Assembly: GCF_018919145.1 (NCBI RefSeq)
Contig: NZ_JAHLQJ010000020.1
Span: forward strand, 1-64,000
DNA length: 64,000 bases
Source of the DNA: Paenibacillus brevis
Lineage (GTDB): Bacteria; Bacillota; Bacilli; Paenibacillales; Paenibacillaceae
Direction of reading: 5' to 3'
How positions within the stretch are numbered: the first letter of the stretch is position 1; each line of letters begins with the position of its first letter. Both the position numbers and the translations under genes were made by a program. Positions 16,358 through 24,889 of the stretch are shown here, in pieces. The notes under the pieces are model-generated. The model searched no databases. It was not told the DNA's origin and worked only from the letters and a program-made list of their open reading frames with translations.

Positions 16358-17533
16358 ATGAGGATAGCTGTTTTTTCAGACACGTTTGTCCCTCAGGTCA
16401 ATGGCGTCGCGCTAACCTTGAAGCGTTGGACCGATTACCTATCCATCCGGGGGGATGAATGCAAGCTGTTCGTTCCGACGGAACCGGAGCCTGTCTATGA
16501 GGACCTGGTGTTCCAGCTGGCTAGCATCCCGTTTTGGGCTTATCCGGGGTATCGATTCGCTATTCCAAACTTGCTGCGTATCCGACAGGAGCTTTCTCTA
16601 TTCAAGCCTGATATTGTTCATATTGCCACTCCATTTAGCGTAGGCCTCGCTGGTATGTCTGCCGCTCAAAAGCTCCAAATCCCCATCGTTGCTTCGTATC
16701 ACACCCACTTCGATCAGTATCTCGAGTCTTACTGGTTTCCGTTCGCGCATTCCTGGTATTGGTCCTATATGAAATGGTTCCACCGACATTGCCGCGCTAT
16801 TTTCGCCCCTTCACAGGAGACGATTCAACTGTTGCAATCCAATGGATTAAGTAATCTAGAGCTATGGTCGCGGGGGATTGACTCCAACAAGTTCACACCC
16901 GCCCAGCGTTCCGGCCTTGTTCGCGAGCTTTACGGAATCAAGGAGCAGTATCTTCTGCTATACGTTGGCAGACTGGCTCCGGAGAAGGACCTGAATGTGC
17001 TGCTTCAATTAATGCATCGATTGCCGGAACGCATAAGCAGTCAAGTGCATTGGCTTGTCGTCGGCGATGGCCCGATGATGGAGCAAGGCCGCAGGGAGGC
17101 CCCGCAGAATGTCACCTTTACCGGCTATCAAAGCGGGGAAGAGCTGGCTTCCCTGTATGCATCCTCTGATTTATTCGTTTTTCCTTCCGCTACGGAAACC
17201 TTCGGCAACGTCGTGTTGGAGGCGGCTGCCTCCGGCCTTCCTGCTATAGTAGCCGACAGAGGGGGCGTAACCGAGATTGTCCAGCATGAAATTACCGGCT
17301 TGCACGCTCAAGCGGGAAATGTAGAGAGCTTTCTTGCAGCACTGTCTAACTGGTTCGACGAACCGGACAAATGGCAAAGGTTCGGTACGGAAGCAAGAGA
17401 ACAAGCGCAAGCCCGTACTTGGGAAAAAGCCATGGGGCCGATATACACCTGCTGCCAGCAGATTATAAAAACAGGGAAAAATCCGGAAGCAACAAGAAAC
17501 GGGCAGCTGCGGGAAGAGGGGGAATCCGCTTGA
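16358..17533 (+). CDS. GT4-family glycosyltransferase
   Basis: A 391-residue cytoplasmic, membrane-associated glycosyltransferase with two Rossmann-like domains. The N-terminus RIAVFSDTFVPQVNGV is typical of the MgtA/PimB-like GT4 subgroup that glycosylates lipid acceptors. The nucleotide-sugar domain has the E-x7-E motif ETFGNVVLE near residue 275. AAAGGGAG precedes the ATG. The stop overlaps the TTG start of the UDP-glucose dehydrogenase gene, so the two are coupled. That suggests, as inference, use of UDP-glucuronate or action on a glucuronosyl lipid. Confidence 0.88.
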   Translation: MRIAVFSDTFVPQVNGVALTLKRWTDYLSIRGDECKLFVPTEPEPVYEDLVFQLASIPFWAYPGYRFAIPNLLRIRQELSLFKPDIVHIATPFSVGLAGMSAAQKLQIPIVASYHTHFDQYLESYWFPFAHSWYWSYMKWFHRHCRAIFAPSQETIQLLQSNGLSNLELWSRGIDSNKFTPAQRSGLVRELYGIKEQYLLLYVGRLAPEKDLNVLLQLMHRLPERISSQVHWLVVGDGPMMEQGRREAPQNVTFTGYQSGEELASLYASSDLFVFPSATETFGNVVLEAAASGLPAIVADRGGVTEIVQHEITGLHAQAGNVESFLAALSNWFDEPDKWQRFGTEAREQAQARTWEKAMGPIYTCCQQIIKTGKNPEATRNGQLREEGESA

Positions 17534-18858
17534 GAGTTACAGTCATCGGCACGGGTTATGTCGGGCTGGTCACGGGAGCAGCGTTGGCTTATCTTGGACA
17601 TCAAGTGGTATGTGTGGATGTGAATGAAGAGAAGATCAAGCTGCTAAAATCCGGTATCATGCCGCTCTGGGAGCCGGGGCTTGAGGATATGATCCGCGAC
17701 GTGGAGCTTCAGGGACTGCTGGATTACTCGACAGATGCCTCTGCATCCGTGCCTGTAAGCGACGCTGTCTTTTTGACCATCGGCACCCCTTCATCCGATT
17801 CGGGTGAAGTTGATCTTTCCGCCTTGTGGTCGGTCGTACATTCGATTGCACCGATGCTGCATGGAGACACACTCTTGATTATTAAAAGTACGGTTCCCGC
17901 AGGAACCTGCGAACAAATCGAATCCTATCTGCGTCATCAATTTCCTGACTCCAAATCCGTTGCTGTTGCACATAATCCTGAATTTTTGCGGCAGGGATCT
18001 GCTGTCCGGGATTTTCTTGCTCCGGATCGTATCGTGTTTGGCGCTTCCCGTCCGGAAGCGCATCGACGGCTGGAAGAGATCTACGCGTCCATTCAATCGC
18101 CCGTCATTAAATGCGGGCTAAAAGAAGCGGAGTTGATTAAATGTGCATCCAATGCGTTTTTAGCCATGAAAATATCTTATGCCAACATGATATCGGACTT
18201 ATGTGAAGCACTGGGGATTTCGATCGATGCGGTTGCGGAAGGAATGGGCCTTGACCGTCGGATCGGCTCCGAGTTTCTGCGCGCCGGGGCGGGGTATGGC
18301 GGCTCTTGCTTCCCCAAGGATCTTCGTGCGCTCATGGTGTTAGCGGCGAAAGAGCATTTGGATATGGAGCTGCTAAAAGCAACCGAGGCGATCAACAGGC
18401 AACGAGTCCAGGTTATTCGCAGAAGGCTGGAAGGTGTCTTCGGATCTTTGGGGGATAAGCAGATTACGATCTACGGGTTGGCCTTTAAGCCGAATACCGA
18501 TGATACGCGTGAATCTCCTGCGCTCAGGATTTGTTCGATGCTGCAAGAAGCGGGCGCGCGTATCAGGGCATATGACCCGGTGGTCGCTGGCTTGCCGGAT
18601 CGGCAGGTTGATGTGGCCATGGACATGTATGAGGCGGCCGACGGGAGCGATTGCGTGGTGATTGTAACCGATTGGGATCAGTTCAACCGCTTGGATTGGG
18701 GCCGATTGAGGGAGGTGATGAGATCGCCTTACATTTTAGATGCAAGGAACATGTTGGATATCGCGGTGATGACAGAGAGCTGCAAACGATATGGCTTGCA
18801 CTATATGTCTCTGGGACGTCCTTCTATAGCACCCGATGTTCCATTAACAATAGGCTGA
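17530..18858 (+). CDS. ugd: UDP-glucose 6-dehydrogenase
   Basis: A 442-residue NAD-dependent enzyme oxidising UDP-glucose to UDP-glucuronate. The N-terminus RVTVIGTGYVGLVTGAALA is the NAD-binding Rossmann motif. The catalytic cysteine is in GGSCFPKDLRAL and the C-terminal UDP-binding domain holds GLAFKPNTDDTRESPA. TTG 17530 is chosen: it follows GAAGAGGGGGAA, overlaps the stop of the glycosyltransferase (TTGA) and gives the family's usual length. The much longer frame open from 17371 overlaps that gene and is not real. UDP-glucuronate would feed an acidic polymer or glycolipid. Confidence 0.93.
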   Translation: MRVTVIGTGYVGLVTGAALAYLGHQVVCVDVNEEKIKLLKSGIMPLWEPGLEDMIRDVELQGLLDYSTDASASVPVSDAVFLTIGTPSSDSGEVDLSALWSVVHSIAPMLHGDTLLIIKSTVPAGTCEQIESYLRHQFPDSKSVAVAHNPEFLRQGSAVRDFLAPDRIVFGASRPEAHRRLEEIYASIQSPVIKCGLKEAELIKCASNAFLAMKISYANMISDLCEALGISIDAVAEGMGLDRRIGSEFLRAGAGYGGSCFPKDLRALMVLAAKEHLDMELLKATEAINRQRVQVIRRRLEGVFGSLGDKQITIYGLAFKPNTDDTRESPALRICSMLQEAGARIRAYDPVVAGLPDRQVDVAMDMYEAADGSDCVVIVTDWDQFNRLDWGRLREVMRSPYILDARNMLDIAVMTESCKRYGLHYMSLGRPSIAPDVPLTIG

Positions 18859-18900
18859 ATAGACGATCATGAGCTAAAATTGAATGATGAGGTGATTGTT

Positions 18901-19869
18901 ATGGATACCGGAAGCCATCTTCTTCTCGGTGTGACATTAGGCGGATTGGCAATGGCCGTATCCGATCCAGTAATCGGAGACCAAGCGTCCGTGGTTTACG
19001 GCTTATTTGCGGCGGCGATCATCGGCTCGAATGCTCCTGATTTCGATAGTGCCATTCGTATACGAGGTTATGAGTCCTATTTATTGCATCATCGGGGGTT
19101 CAGCCATTCCTTGCCCATGCTGGCTGGTTGGCCGGCTTTACTTACTCCCTTGATTGCGTATCTCTTTCAGGCCTGGGATCATATGCTCCTGCTGTTTCTT
19201 TGGACCATGGCGGGCGTTGTGTTTCATGTCTTTCTCGATTTCTTCAATGCGTATGGTGTACAATGCTTTCGGCCGATCTCAAGGAAATGGTTCCATGCCG
19301 ACACCATTCCGATTTTTGATCCCGTCATGTTCGGACTTCATCTAGCAGCTTTGTTGTTATGGCTGTTCGGAGTCTTGGAGGCACAGGTGGTATTCCCTCT
19401 GGTATATGTTCTAACCTTTCTCTTTATCGGATACCGTATTATTGTTCACCGTCTGATGCTGCAAGCGATTCGAAGGCATTATGGCATCGGCGGTTATTCC
19501 TTCTTGATTCCCGGGTGGCTGCCCCACAAATGGGGCTACGTTTACGAAACCGATCAGACTTATATCGCCGGTTCGATCTGCGGCACCCTTCTTAAGGAGG
19601 AGACCATATTCCAAAAGGGAGAGCAGAACGATGTCGTTCAAGCGGTCATGGGCAGTGACGGAGTTCGCAGCTTCCTTGCCTTTGCGCATCGCGTGCACAT
19701 TTCATGCCAGAAGCTTCAGACCGGTTACAAGGTAGAGCTGCGGGATGTCCGTTTTCGGCATGGCGAGAAGCTTCCTTTCGGCATGGATATCCTCCTGGAT
19801 GACCATTTGCAGGTGACCGGCAACTCGCTCGGGTGGAAAAAGAAGCTGTGGGAGCCTCCGTTTACCTGA
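18901..19869 (+). CDS. YdjM/LexA-binding-type membrane-bound metal-dependent hydrolase
   Basis: A 322-residue membrane protein of the YdjM/YfhO-like hydrolase family. The N-terminus MDTGSHLLLGVTLGG carries the family His motif and is followed by NAPDFDSA and HHRGFSHS, the likely metal-binding residues. Four or five hydrophobic segments run to about residue 190, and the C-terminal 120 residues are soluble. ATG 18901 follows GAGGTGATT; the in-frame ATG at 18880 has no ribosome site. It lies 42 bases after the dehydrogenase gene in the same direction, so it may be co-transcribed. The substrate is not known. Confidence 0.82.
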   Translation: MDTGSHLLLGVTLGGLAMAVSDPVIGDQASVVYGLFAAAIIGSNAPDFDSAIRIRGYESYLLHHRGFSHSLPMLAGWPALLTPLIAYLFQAWDHMLLLFLWTMAGVVFHVFLDFFNAYGVQCFRPISRKWFHADTIPIFDPVMFGLHLAALLLWLFGVLEAQVVFPLVYVLTFLFIGYRIIVHRLMLQAIRRHYGIGGYSFLIPGWLPHKWGYVYETDQTYIAGSICGTLLKEETIFQKGEQNDVVQAVMGSDGVRSFLAFAHRVHISCQKLQTGYKVELRDVRFRHGEKLPFGMDILLDDHLQVTGNSLGWKKKLWEPPFT

Positions 19870-19870
19870 G

Positions 19871-20344
19871 TTATACCGCTTCGAGCTTGATCCGCCTTTT
19901 TAACGCTTGAATTGCTCCCATATGCAGTCCTTCATGGAAAATGGTGCGAATGAATACCTGCTCAAGGGTATGCATCCCCATCTCTGTGGGAGCAAATTCT
20001 TCTTCCAATCGATCCTGATATCTCTCTTGGATAAGCTTCGGCTGTTCCTTTAACATTTCGATCAGCTTGTGGATCGTGGGTGTCTCCTCCGTAAAGTGAG
20101 ATGGATGGGTTCCATATCCAAACCACTCGTTAAAGCTCGGGGGAATCGGAGGCTCCTCCTTCGTAAGGACCTGAATCCATAAATATTGATCCAGGCACAC
20201 ATGTCCCAGGTTCCATCGGATATTATTGTTGAACCCTTCAGGAATTTTCTCCGCCTCTGCTTCCGATAACCCCTCCACCATACCAAGCAGCTCGCCTCGG
20301 TAGGTGCGAAGTTGTTCAAATAAGACCTCGTGTCGCTTGTTCAT
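19871..20344 (-). CDS. DinB/YfiT-like putative metalloenzyme
   Basis: A 157-residue four-helix-bundle protein of the DinB superfamily, whose members bind a metal through three histidines and include thiol transferases. Candidate ligands are the His in RWNLGHVCLDQYLW and the two in FHEGLHMGAIQ. AAGGAGG precedes the start. It converges with the YdjM-like gene, its stop lying one base beyond that gene, and is divergent from the racemase at 20476. A second DinB-type gene lies at 35183. The biochemical role is unknown. Confidence 0.85.
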   Translation of the reverse strand: MNKRHEVLFEQLRTYRGELLGMVEGLSEAEAEKIPEGFNNNIRWNLGHVCLDQYLWIQVLTKEEPPIPPSFNEWFGYGTHPSHFTEETPTIHKLIEMLKEQPKLIQERYQDRLEEEFAPTEMGMHTLEQVFIRTIFHEGLHMGAIQALKRRIKLEAV

Positions 20345-20390
20345 GTAGCTCCTCCTTAAATTTTATTGATATAATTAAAAAATTAGATAT

Positions 20391-20443
20391 ATTCTCAGAA
20401 AATCCTGCCGTTCAGAGACGGGGGGCAGGATCCGTTTTGAGAA
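20391..20443. other. Intergenic stem-loop between divergent genes
   Basis: ATCCTGCC (20402-20409) pairs with GGCAGGAT (20424-20431), and an outer TTCTCA/TGAGAA pair extends the structure. It lies just upstream of the racemase gene, so it would form in that transcript's leader if the promoter lies above it. Function unknown. Confidence 0.45.
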
Positions 20444-20475
20444 GAACTTAATTTTTCCCTGAAAGGATGCGCTTC

Positions 20476-21177
20476 ATGAAAACAATAGGCCTAATTGGCG
20501 GAATGAGCTGGGAGTCGTCACTGCTTTACTACCAAATCATAAACCAGCGCGTAAACGAGAAGCTAGGCGGGCATCATTCCGCTAAATGCTTCCTGTATTC
20601 GGTGGATTTTGAGGAGATCAAGCATCTCCAATATCAGGGCAAGTGGGATGAAGCTACAGACATCATGATTGATGCTGCACGCAAGCTGGAATCCGGCGGA
20701 GCTGATTTCATCATCGTCTGCACCAATACGATGCACAAGATGGCAAAGGAAATGGAAGCGTCGGTTGCCATTCCGCTCCTCCATATTGCAGATGCAACAG
20801 CTAAAGAGATGGTGAAGGATGGAATAAAGAAGGTCGCTTTGCTGGGCACAGCTTTTACAATGGAACAGGATTTCTACAAAGGCAGGCTTACCGATAAGTT
20901 CGGACTGGATGTTATAGTTCCGAGCGAAGCAGATCGAGTGATCATTCATGACATCATTTATCAGGAGCTCTGCCTTGGCATCGTTAAGGATGAATCAAGA
21001 CAGTCCTACCTGCGGATCATCAATGAGCTCAGCCGGCAGGGAGCCGAGGCTGTAATACTGGGGTGCACCGAGATAACCATGCTCGTCTCCCAAGAGCTCT
21101 GCGCGGTTCCTCTCTACGATACAACCCGGCTTCATGCGGAGGCCGCAGTTGATTTTGCCTTGGACGAAGGCCGCTAG
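20476..21177 (+). CDS. Aspartate/glutamate racemase family protein
   Basis: A 233-residue cofactor-independent racemase of the Asp/Glu/hydantoin superfamily (YgeA/RacX-like). Both catalytic cysteines are present, in IIVCTNTMH and ILGCTEITM, so it should be active. The N-terminus KTIGLIGGMSWESS is typical of the RacD/YgeA group. ATG 20476 follows GAAAGGA by about nine bases; the in-frame ATG at 20467 lies inside that site. It probably makes D-amino acids for the wall or for turnover. The gene stands alone, with the MATE gene converging on it. Confidence 0.9.
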   Translation: MKTIGLIGGMSWESSLLYYQIINQRVNEKLGGHHSAKCFLYSVDFEEIKHLQYQGKWDEATDIMIDAARKLESGGADFIIVCTNTMHKMAKEMEASVAIPLLHIADATAKEMVKDGIKKVALLGTAFTMEQDFYKGRLTDKFGLDVIVPSEADRVIIHDIIYQELCLGIVKDESRQSYLRIINELSRQGAEAVILGCTEITMLVSQELCAVPLYDTTRLHAEAAVDFALDEGR

Positions 21178-21200
21178 TATAAGACCTGGAGTTGTTGTCT

Positions 21201-22553
21201 TTAATGAGCCAGCAGCTCCAAGTCCGGCTGCATTTTTTTTCGCAGTGCATACAGCATAACCGCTCCAACAAGGAACGCGACGGCATCGGCAATGACAAGT
21301 GACCACACAACTCCATGGAAGCCGCTGATCCGGTTAGCCATATACAGCACCGGTATCAATGTAATCCCTTGAATGACGGACATAACTAATGCTGCAGTTC
21401 CTTGAGCGGTGGCCTGGAATATTCCTGTGAACAACGTAGTCATTCCCGTAATGAACAAAGATAAGAAAGTGACATGGAGAATATAACTGCCCATCTCGAT
21501 CAACTGCGGATCGGTTGTAAACAGTCCGATCAAATGGTCGGAGACGAGATAGACGATGACCCCGAACGACACGGCTAATACCATAATGGCTTTAACTGTA
21601 AAGCTAATCGTTTGCTTCAAACGCAATTTATTCGCTGTGAAAGAGAAGGCAATCAACGGCACAACACCCTCGCATAAGCCCATCAGTATAAATTCGGGAA
21701 ACTGCAATAAACGCGATGAGATCCCGTAAGCGGCTGTAGCCTGATCCCCGTATTCTATAAGATAGTGATTTAAGATGAGAGACATGGCACCCAAAAAGAC
21801 GCTCATGACAAAGACGGGAACCCCTATTTTGAACACATTGCTCAGAATGATCTTGTTAGCCTTGAACCATTTTGCAGATACCGTTAAGAACTTGCTCTTA
21901 TAGCCGATATGGCAGGCGAAAAACACGCTCGCAAGGATATTGGAAATGACCGTAGCGGAGGCCACACCGATCACGCCCCCATGGAAGACGTAAATGACTA
22001 ATGCATCGAGAATGATATTCACGAGCACGCTGAGAATCATGCCGGCCATGGATGTAATGGCAGCCCCTTCTGAACGAACGATATTCTCCAGCGTAAAGAA
22101 CAGTACAACAAACGGCGATCCGATAAGCATCACGGTGACATAGTCCTTCGTGAACCCGAAGGAGTCAGGCGTAGCGCCCAACCCACGGACGATGGAATCA
22201 ATTAACGGGAGGCCGACAGCCATAACGATAAGACCAAGAACGAGGCTGCTATAAAAGGCAAAGGAAGACACATGCTTGACTTCCTCATAATTTTTCTCCC
22301 CCAACAACCGGGAAATGAATGTACCGCTACCTATCCCAATCAAATTACCCAGGGCCATAATGATCGCGAATAACGGCAAGGTTAATGCCAGCGCGGTTAA
22401 AATGGCTGTATTGTTGAGTGTGCCAAGAAAATAGGCGTTCAAGATGGAATAGATCACACTCATTGACGTCCCCAGCATCATGGGAACAGCGAAATGAGAT
22501 ACGGCTTTGGCTATCGGTGCTTTTTCAAAGTAATGGAGGTTTTCTGCATCCAC
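21201..22553 (-). CDS. MATE-family multidrug exporter controlled by TetR
   Basis: A 450-residue membrane exporter with about twelve hydrophobic segments, in the MepA/NorM-like MATE group (SHFAVPMMLGTSMSV near the start). The frame is open to an ATG at 22625, but the GTG at 22553 is preferred. GAAGGG precedes it by six bases, and two operator palindromes and the predicted -10 lie between the two candidates, so the longer start would fall upstream of the transcription start. Divergent from the TetR gene at 22688, which very likely represses it. Substrates are probably cationic drugs or dyes. Confidence 0.87.
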   Translation of the reverse strand: MDAENLHYFEKAPIAKAVSHFAVPMMLGTSMSVIYSILNAYFLGTLNNTAILTALALTLPLFAIIMALGNLIGIGSGTFISRLLGEKNYEEVKHVSSFAFYSSLVLGLIVMAVGLPLIDSIVRGLGATPDSFGFTKDYVTVMLIGSPFVVLFFTLENIVRSEGAAITSMAGMILSVLVNIILDALVIYVFHGGVIGVASATVISNILASVFFACHIGYKSKFLTVSAKWFKANKIILSNVFKIGVPVFVMSVFLGAMSLILNHYLIEYGDQATAAYGISSRLLQFPEFILMGLCEGVVPLIAFSFTANKLRLKQTISFTVKAIMVLAVSFGVIVYLVSDHLIGLFTTDPQLIEMGSYILHVTFLSLFITGMTTLFTGIFQATAQGTAALVMSVIQGITLIPVLYMANRISGFHGVVWSLVIADAVAFLVGAVMLYALRKKMQPDLELLAH

Positions 22554-22580
22554 AGGAATCCCTTCTTTCTCCAATTTGTA

Positions 22581-22666
22581 ATCTAACGGTGTTAGATTGA
22601 ATCTTACAGTGTTAGATGATATCATGATTCTATAGACCTGTAAACAACAAACTTACACTGTTAGAT
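22581..22666. promoter_or_regulatory. Three TetR operators between MATE and tetR
   Basis: Palindromes with the half-site GTTAGAT: 22581-22597 (perfect ATCTAAC-GGT-GTTAGAT), 22601-22617 (ATCTTAC-AGT-GTTAGAT) and 22650-22666 (AACTTAC-ACT-GTTAGAT). The first two are centred 20 bases apart and overlap the predicted start region of the MATE transcript. The third lies just before the tetR ribosome site. This supports repression of MATE and autorepression of tetR. Confidence 0.78.
22616..22644 (-). promoter_or_regulatory. Predicted promoter of the MATE gene
   Basis: On the minus strand, TTTACA (22644-22639) is separated by 17 bases from TATCAT (22621-22616). The start would fall near 22609, inside the middle TetR operator. 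Confidence 0.5.
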
Positions 22667-22687
22667 AAATGATAAAAGGTGGATACC

Positions 22688-23374
22688 ATGAAAAAGCAGC
22701 AACCTCAAATTTCGGAAGATAAGATTTTGGAGGTCTCATGGGAGCTTCTGGGCGAGGAAGGCCTTGAGAAATTTAGCCTGAGGCGACTGGCGGACCGGCT
22801 TGGAATCCAAGCCCCCTCTTTATACTGGTACTTCAAGAGCAAGCAGGATCTTTACCAGCGCTTGGCCAATCAAGTGTCCAAAATCATTCTGGAGGAGTTC
22901 CACTCAGAAGGCGATTGGAAGGAGCAGTTGGAGGGGCTTGCAGTAACCGTAAAAAATGTGCTCAGCCGCTACCCTTGCTCCACACAGCTCATGATGATGA
23001 CGCTCCCCCACGAGCCGGATATTATCCGGTTTACCAACCGGATGCTGCTCTGCGTGGAGTCGACTCCGCTTGAACAAGAGCAGAAGATGCAAGTGGTAAC
23101 CACGCTTATGAACTACGTCTTCTATTTCGTACTGGACAAGTATCAGCATGAGCGCAATGTTGCCATGATCGTTAAGGAGCAAGGTGAAGAGGCGCTTCCG
23201 GGGGAGGATATGATTCGACTGCTGGACTCTATGGGCGAGGCAGATGCGGGATTATTCCGGAGGATGTTCATGAAGGGAATCTACGAGCTGATGGGAACGG
23301 ATGCGGCGTTTGAGTTTGGCTTGAGACTGATTCTATTAGGGATTGAACAGGTGATACAGGAGCAGGAGAAGTAA
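22688..23374 (+). CDS. TetR-family transcriptional regulator
   Basis: A 228-residue repressor. The N-terminal helix-turn-helix (KILEVSWELLGEEGLEKFSLRRLADRLGIQAPSLYWYFKSK, read in parts, about residues 12-52) is canonical TetR, and the C-terminal domain resembles the TetR_C class seen in drug-pump regulators. ATG 22688 follows AAGGTGG by five bases; a GTG at 22679 overlaps that site. It is transcribed divergently from a MATE pump across a region with three palindromic operators, so it is the likely ligand-released repressor of the pump and of itself. Confidence 0.9.
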   Translation: MKKQQPQISEDKILEVSWELLGEEGLEKFSLRRLADRLGIQAPSLYWYFKSKQDLYQRLANQVSKIILEEFHSEGDWKEQLEGLAVTVKNVLSRYPCSTQLMMMTLPHEPDIIRFTNRMLLCVESTPLEQEQKMQVVTTLMNYVFYFVLDKYQHERNVAMIVKEQGEEALPGEDMIRLLDSMGEADAGLFRRMFMKGIYELMGTDAAFEFGLRLILLGIEQVIQEQEK

Positions 23375-23415
23375 AATTGCCCCCGTTTGCTAATTTGACA
23401 TCAGCCCCTCATTAT

Positions 23416-23431
23416 GTTTAAATGATTAAAC
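23416..23431. promoter_or_regulatory. Palindrome GTTTAA-ATGA-TTAAAC before the ArsR gene
   Basis: A perfect six-base inverted repeat just before the ArsR-type gene, a plausible autoregulatory operator. Nearby TATGAACT-AAT (23433-23443) resembles TATGAACTTAAT at 23844-23855 before the oxidoreductase gene. Confidence 0.4.
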
Positions 23432-23441
23432 GTATGAACTA

Positions 23442-23783
23442 ATGATGGGAGCGATAAAGGATATGAGCCAAGAGCTTGAGCAAATGGCACAACAATTCAA
23501 GCAATATATTCCTATACTTGATGCTTTGAAGGATGAGAAGCGTCATGCCATCATTCTGCTGCTCGCCCAACATAAATCCGGACTTAATGTGAACACGATA
23601 GCAGAACATATTCAATTGTCCAGACCGGCCATCTCTCACCATTTGAAGGTGTTAAGGCAGGCGGGCTTTGTTGATTATGAGAAAAAGAATGTGGAGAATC
23701 ATTATGTGTTAACGATCCGCAAGCCGATTGAACAGCTGAAAGCTTTAATAGCGGCTATTGAAGATCAATGTAACAACGCTTGA
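23442..23783 (+). CDS. ArsR-family winged-helix regulator
   Basis: A 113-residue repressor with a single winged-helix domain: LDALKDEKRHAIILLLAQHKSGLNV, then the recognition helix LSRPAISHHLKVLRQAGFV and the wing. The metal-binding ELCV-D motif of classical ArsR/SmtB proteins is absent, so it may sense a redox or organic signal. ATG 23442 has no obvious ribosome site; ATG 23463 follows AAAGG closely and is equally possible. It lies 89 bases before a quinone oxidoreductase gene and probably controls it. Confidence 0.85.
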   Translation: MMGAIKDMSQELEQMAQQFKQYIPILDALKDEKRHAIILLLAQHKSGLNVNTIAEHIQLSRPAISHHLKVLRQAGFVDYEKKNVENHYVLTIRKPIEQLKALIAAIEDQCNNA

Positions 23784-23872
23784 TGTGTAAGGATTCAGAG
23801 TGAATATAACTTTTTATAGCTAATTGGTTTATATGTTTGAACTTATGAACTTAATAAAGAGGAGTGTTATAA

Positions 23873-24874
23873 ATGAAAGCTATGGTCATTGAAAAATACG
23901 GGAAGAACGTTCCGCTAGTATTAAGAGAGCGTCCGCTGCCAGTTCTTGGTGAACGAGATGTACTGGTAGATATTCACGCTGCCAGTCTAAATCCTATCGA
24001 TAGCAAAATAAAAGCGGGAGGGCTAAAGCTTCTTTTAAATTATGAGATGCCTTTAATCCTTGGTAACGACTTTTCCGGTGTTGTTGTCCAGGTGGGGGAC
24101 AAGGTGGATCAATTTAAACCTGGTGATGAAGTATACGGAAGACCTCGCAAAAACAGGATTGGAACCTTGGCGGAATATATAGCCGTTCATCAGGATGATC
24201 TTTCGCTTAAGCCGGGTAATCTCAGCTTTGAAGAGGCGGCATCCATCCCCCTGGTCGGACTCACTGTTTATCAAGCATTTCATGAAATTTTTCAGTTGCA
24301 AAAAGGACAAAAGATCCTCATCCATGCGGGCTCCGGAGGGGTAGGCACATTTGCAATTCAGTTGGCCAAATCGATGGGGGCATATGTTGCGACAACAGCT
24401 AGCGAGCGAGGATACGATCTGGTTAAATCCTTGGGTGCCGATCAGATTATCAATTATAGACAAGATGACTTTGAGCAGCGGCTTGAAGGATATGATGCCG
24501 TTTTGGATACTTTAGGCGGGGAGGCTTTAGAAAAATCATTTCAAGTCTTGAAGCCGGGGGGCAAAATCGTGTCTATTTCCGGACTTCCGAATGCCCGGTT
24601 TGGGAAGGATGCGGGGCTGGGGTGGTTGAAGACGGCCCTATTGTCCATTGTCAGCCATAAGCTTACAGCACTTGAGAAGCGGACCCGGACAAGCTACCAT
24701 TTCCTGTTTATGAAGCCTAGTGGGGCGCAACTCAAGGAAATTAAGGAATTGATTGAAAAGGAGCATATTATTCCGGTTATTGATCAGGTCTTTAAATTTG
24801 CAGACGCGCCTCAGGCCTTGGAATACCTTGAAGGCGGAAGAGCCAAGGGTAAAATAATCGTATCTATGAAATAA
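23873..24874 (+). CDS. Zinc-independent NADP-dependent quinone oxidoreductase (MDR superfamily)
   Basis: A 333-residue medium-chain dehydrogenase/reductase of the quinone-oxidoreductase/enoyl-reductase branch. It has the GroES-like N-terminal domain and a Rossmann domain with GSGGVGTFAIQLAKSMGA. The structural zinc cysteines are absent. AAAGAGGAG precedes the ATG. Regulation by the adjacent ArsR protein is suggested by the tandem TGAACTTA repeats at 23838-23853 and a related motif before arsR. It would reduce quinones or reactive carbonyls in the cytoplasm with NADPH. Confidence 0.9.
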   Translation: MKAMVIEKYGKNVPLVLRERPLPVLGERDVLVDIHAASLNPIDSKIKAGGLKLLLNYEMPLILGNDFSGVVVQVGDKVDQFKPGDEVYGRPRKNRIGTLAEYIAVHQDDLSLKPGNLSFEEAASIPLVGLTVYQAFHEIFQLQKGQKILIHAGSGGVGTFAIQLAKSMGAYVATTASERGYDLVKSLGADQIINYRQDDFEQRLEGYDAVLDTLGGEALEKSFQVLKPGGKIVSISGLPNARFGKDAGLGWLKTALLSIVSHKLTALEKRTRTSYHFLFMKPSGAQLKEIKELIEKEHIIPVIDQVFKFADAPQALEYLEGGRAKGKIIVSMK

Positions 24875-24889
24875 TGGTCGATTGACTGG

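Noticed and set aside
17371-17529. N-terminal extension of UDP-glucose dehydrogenase
   Set aside because: This part overlaps the glycosyltransferase gene out of frame; the Rossmann motif begins right after TTG 17530, which has a ribosome site.
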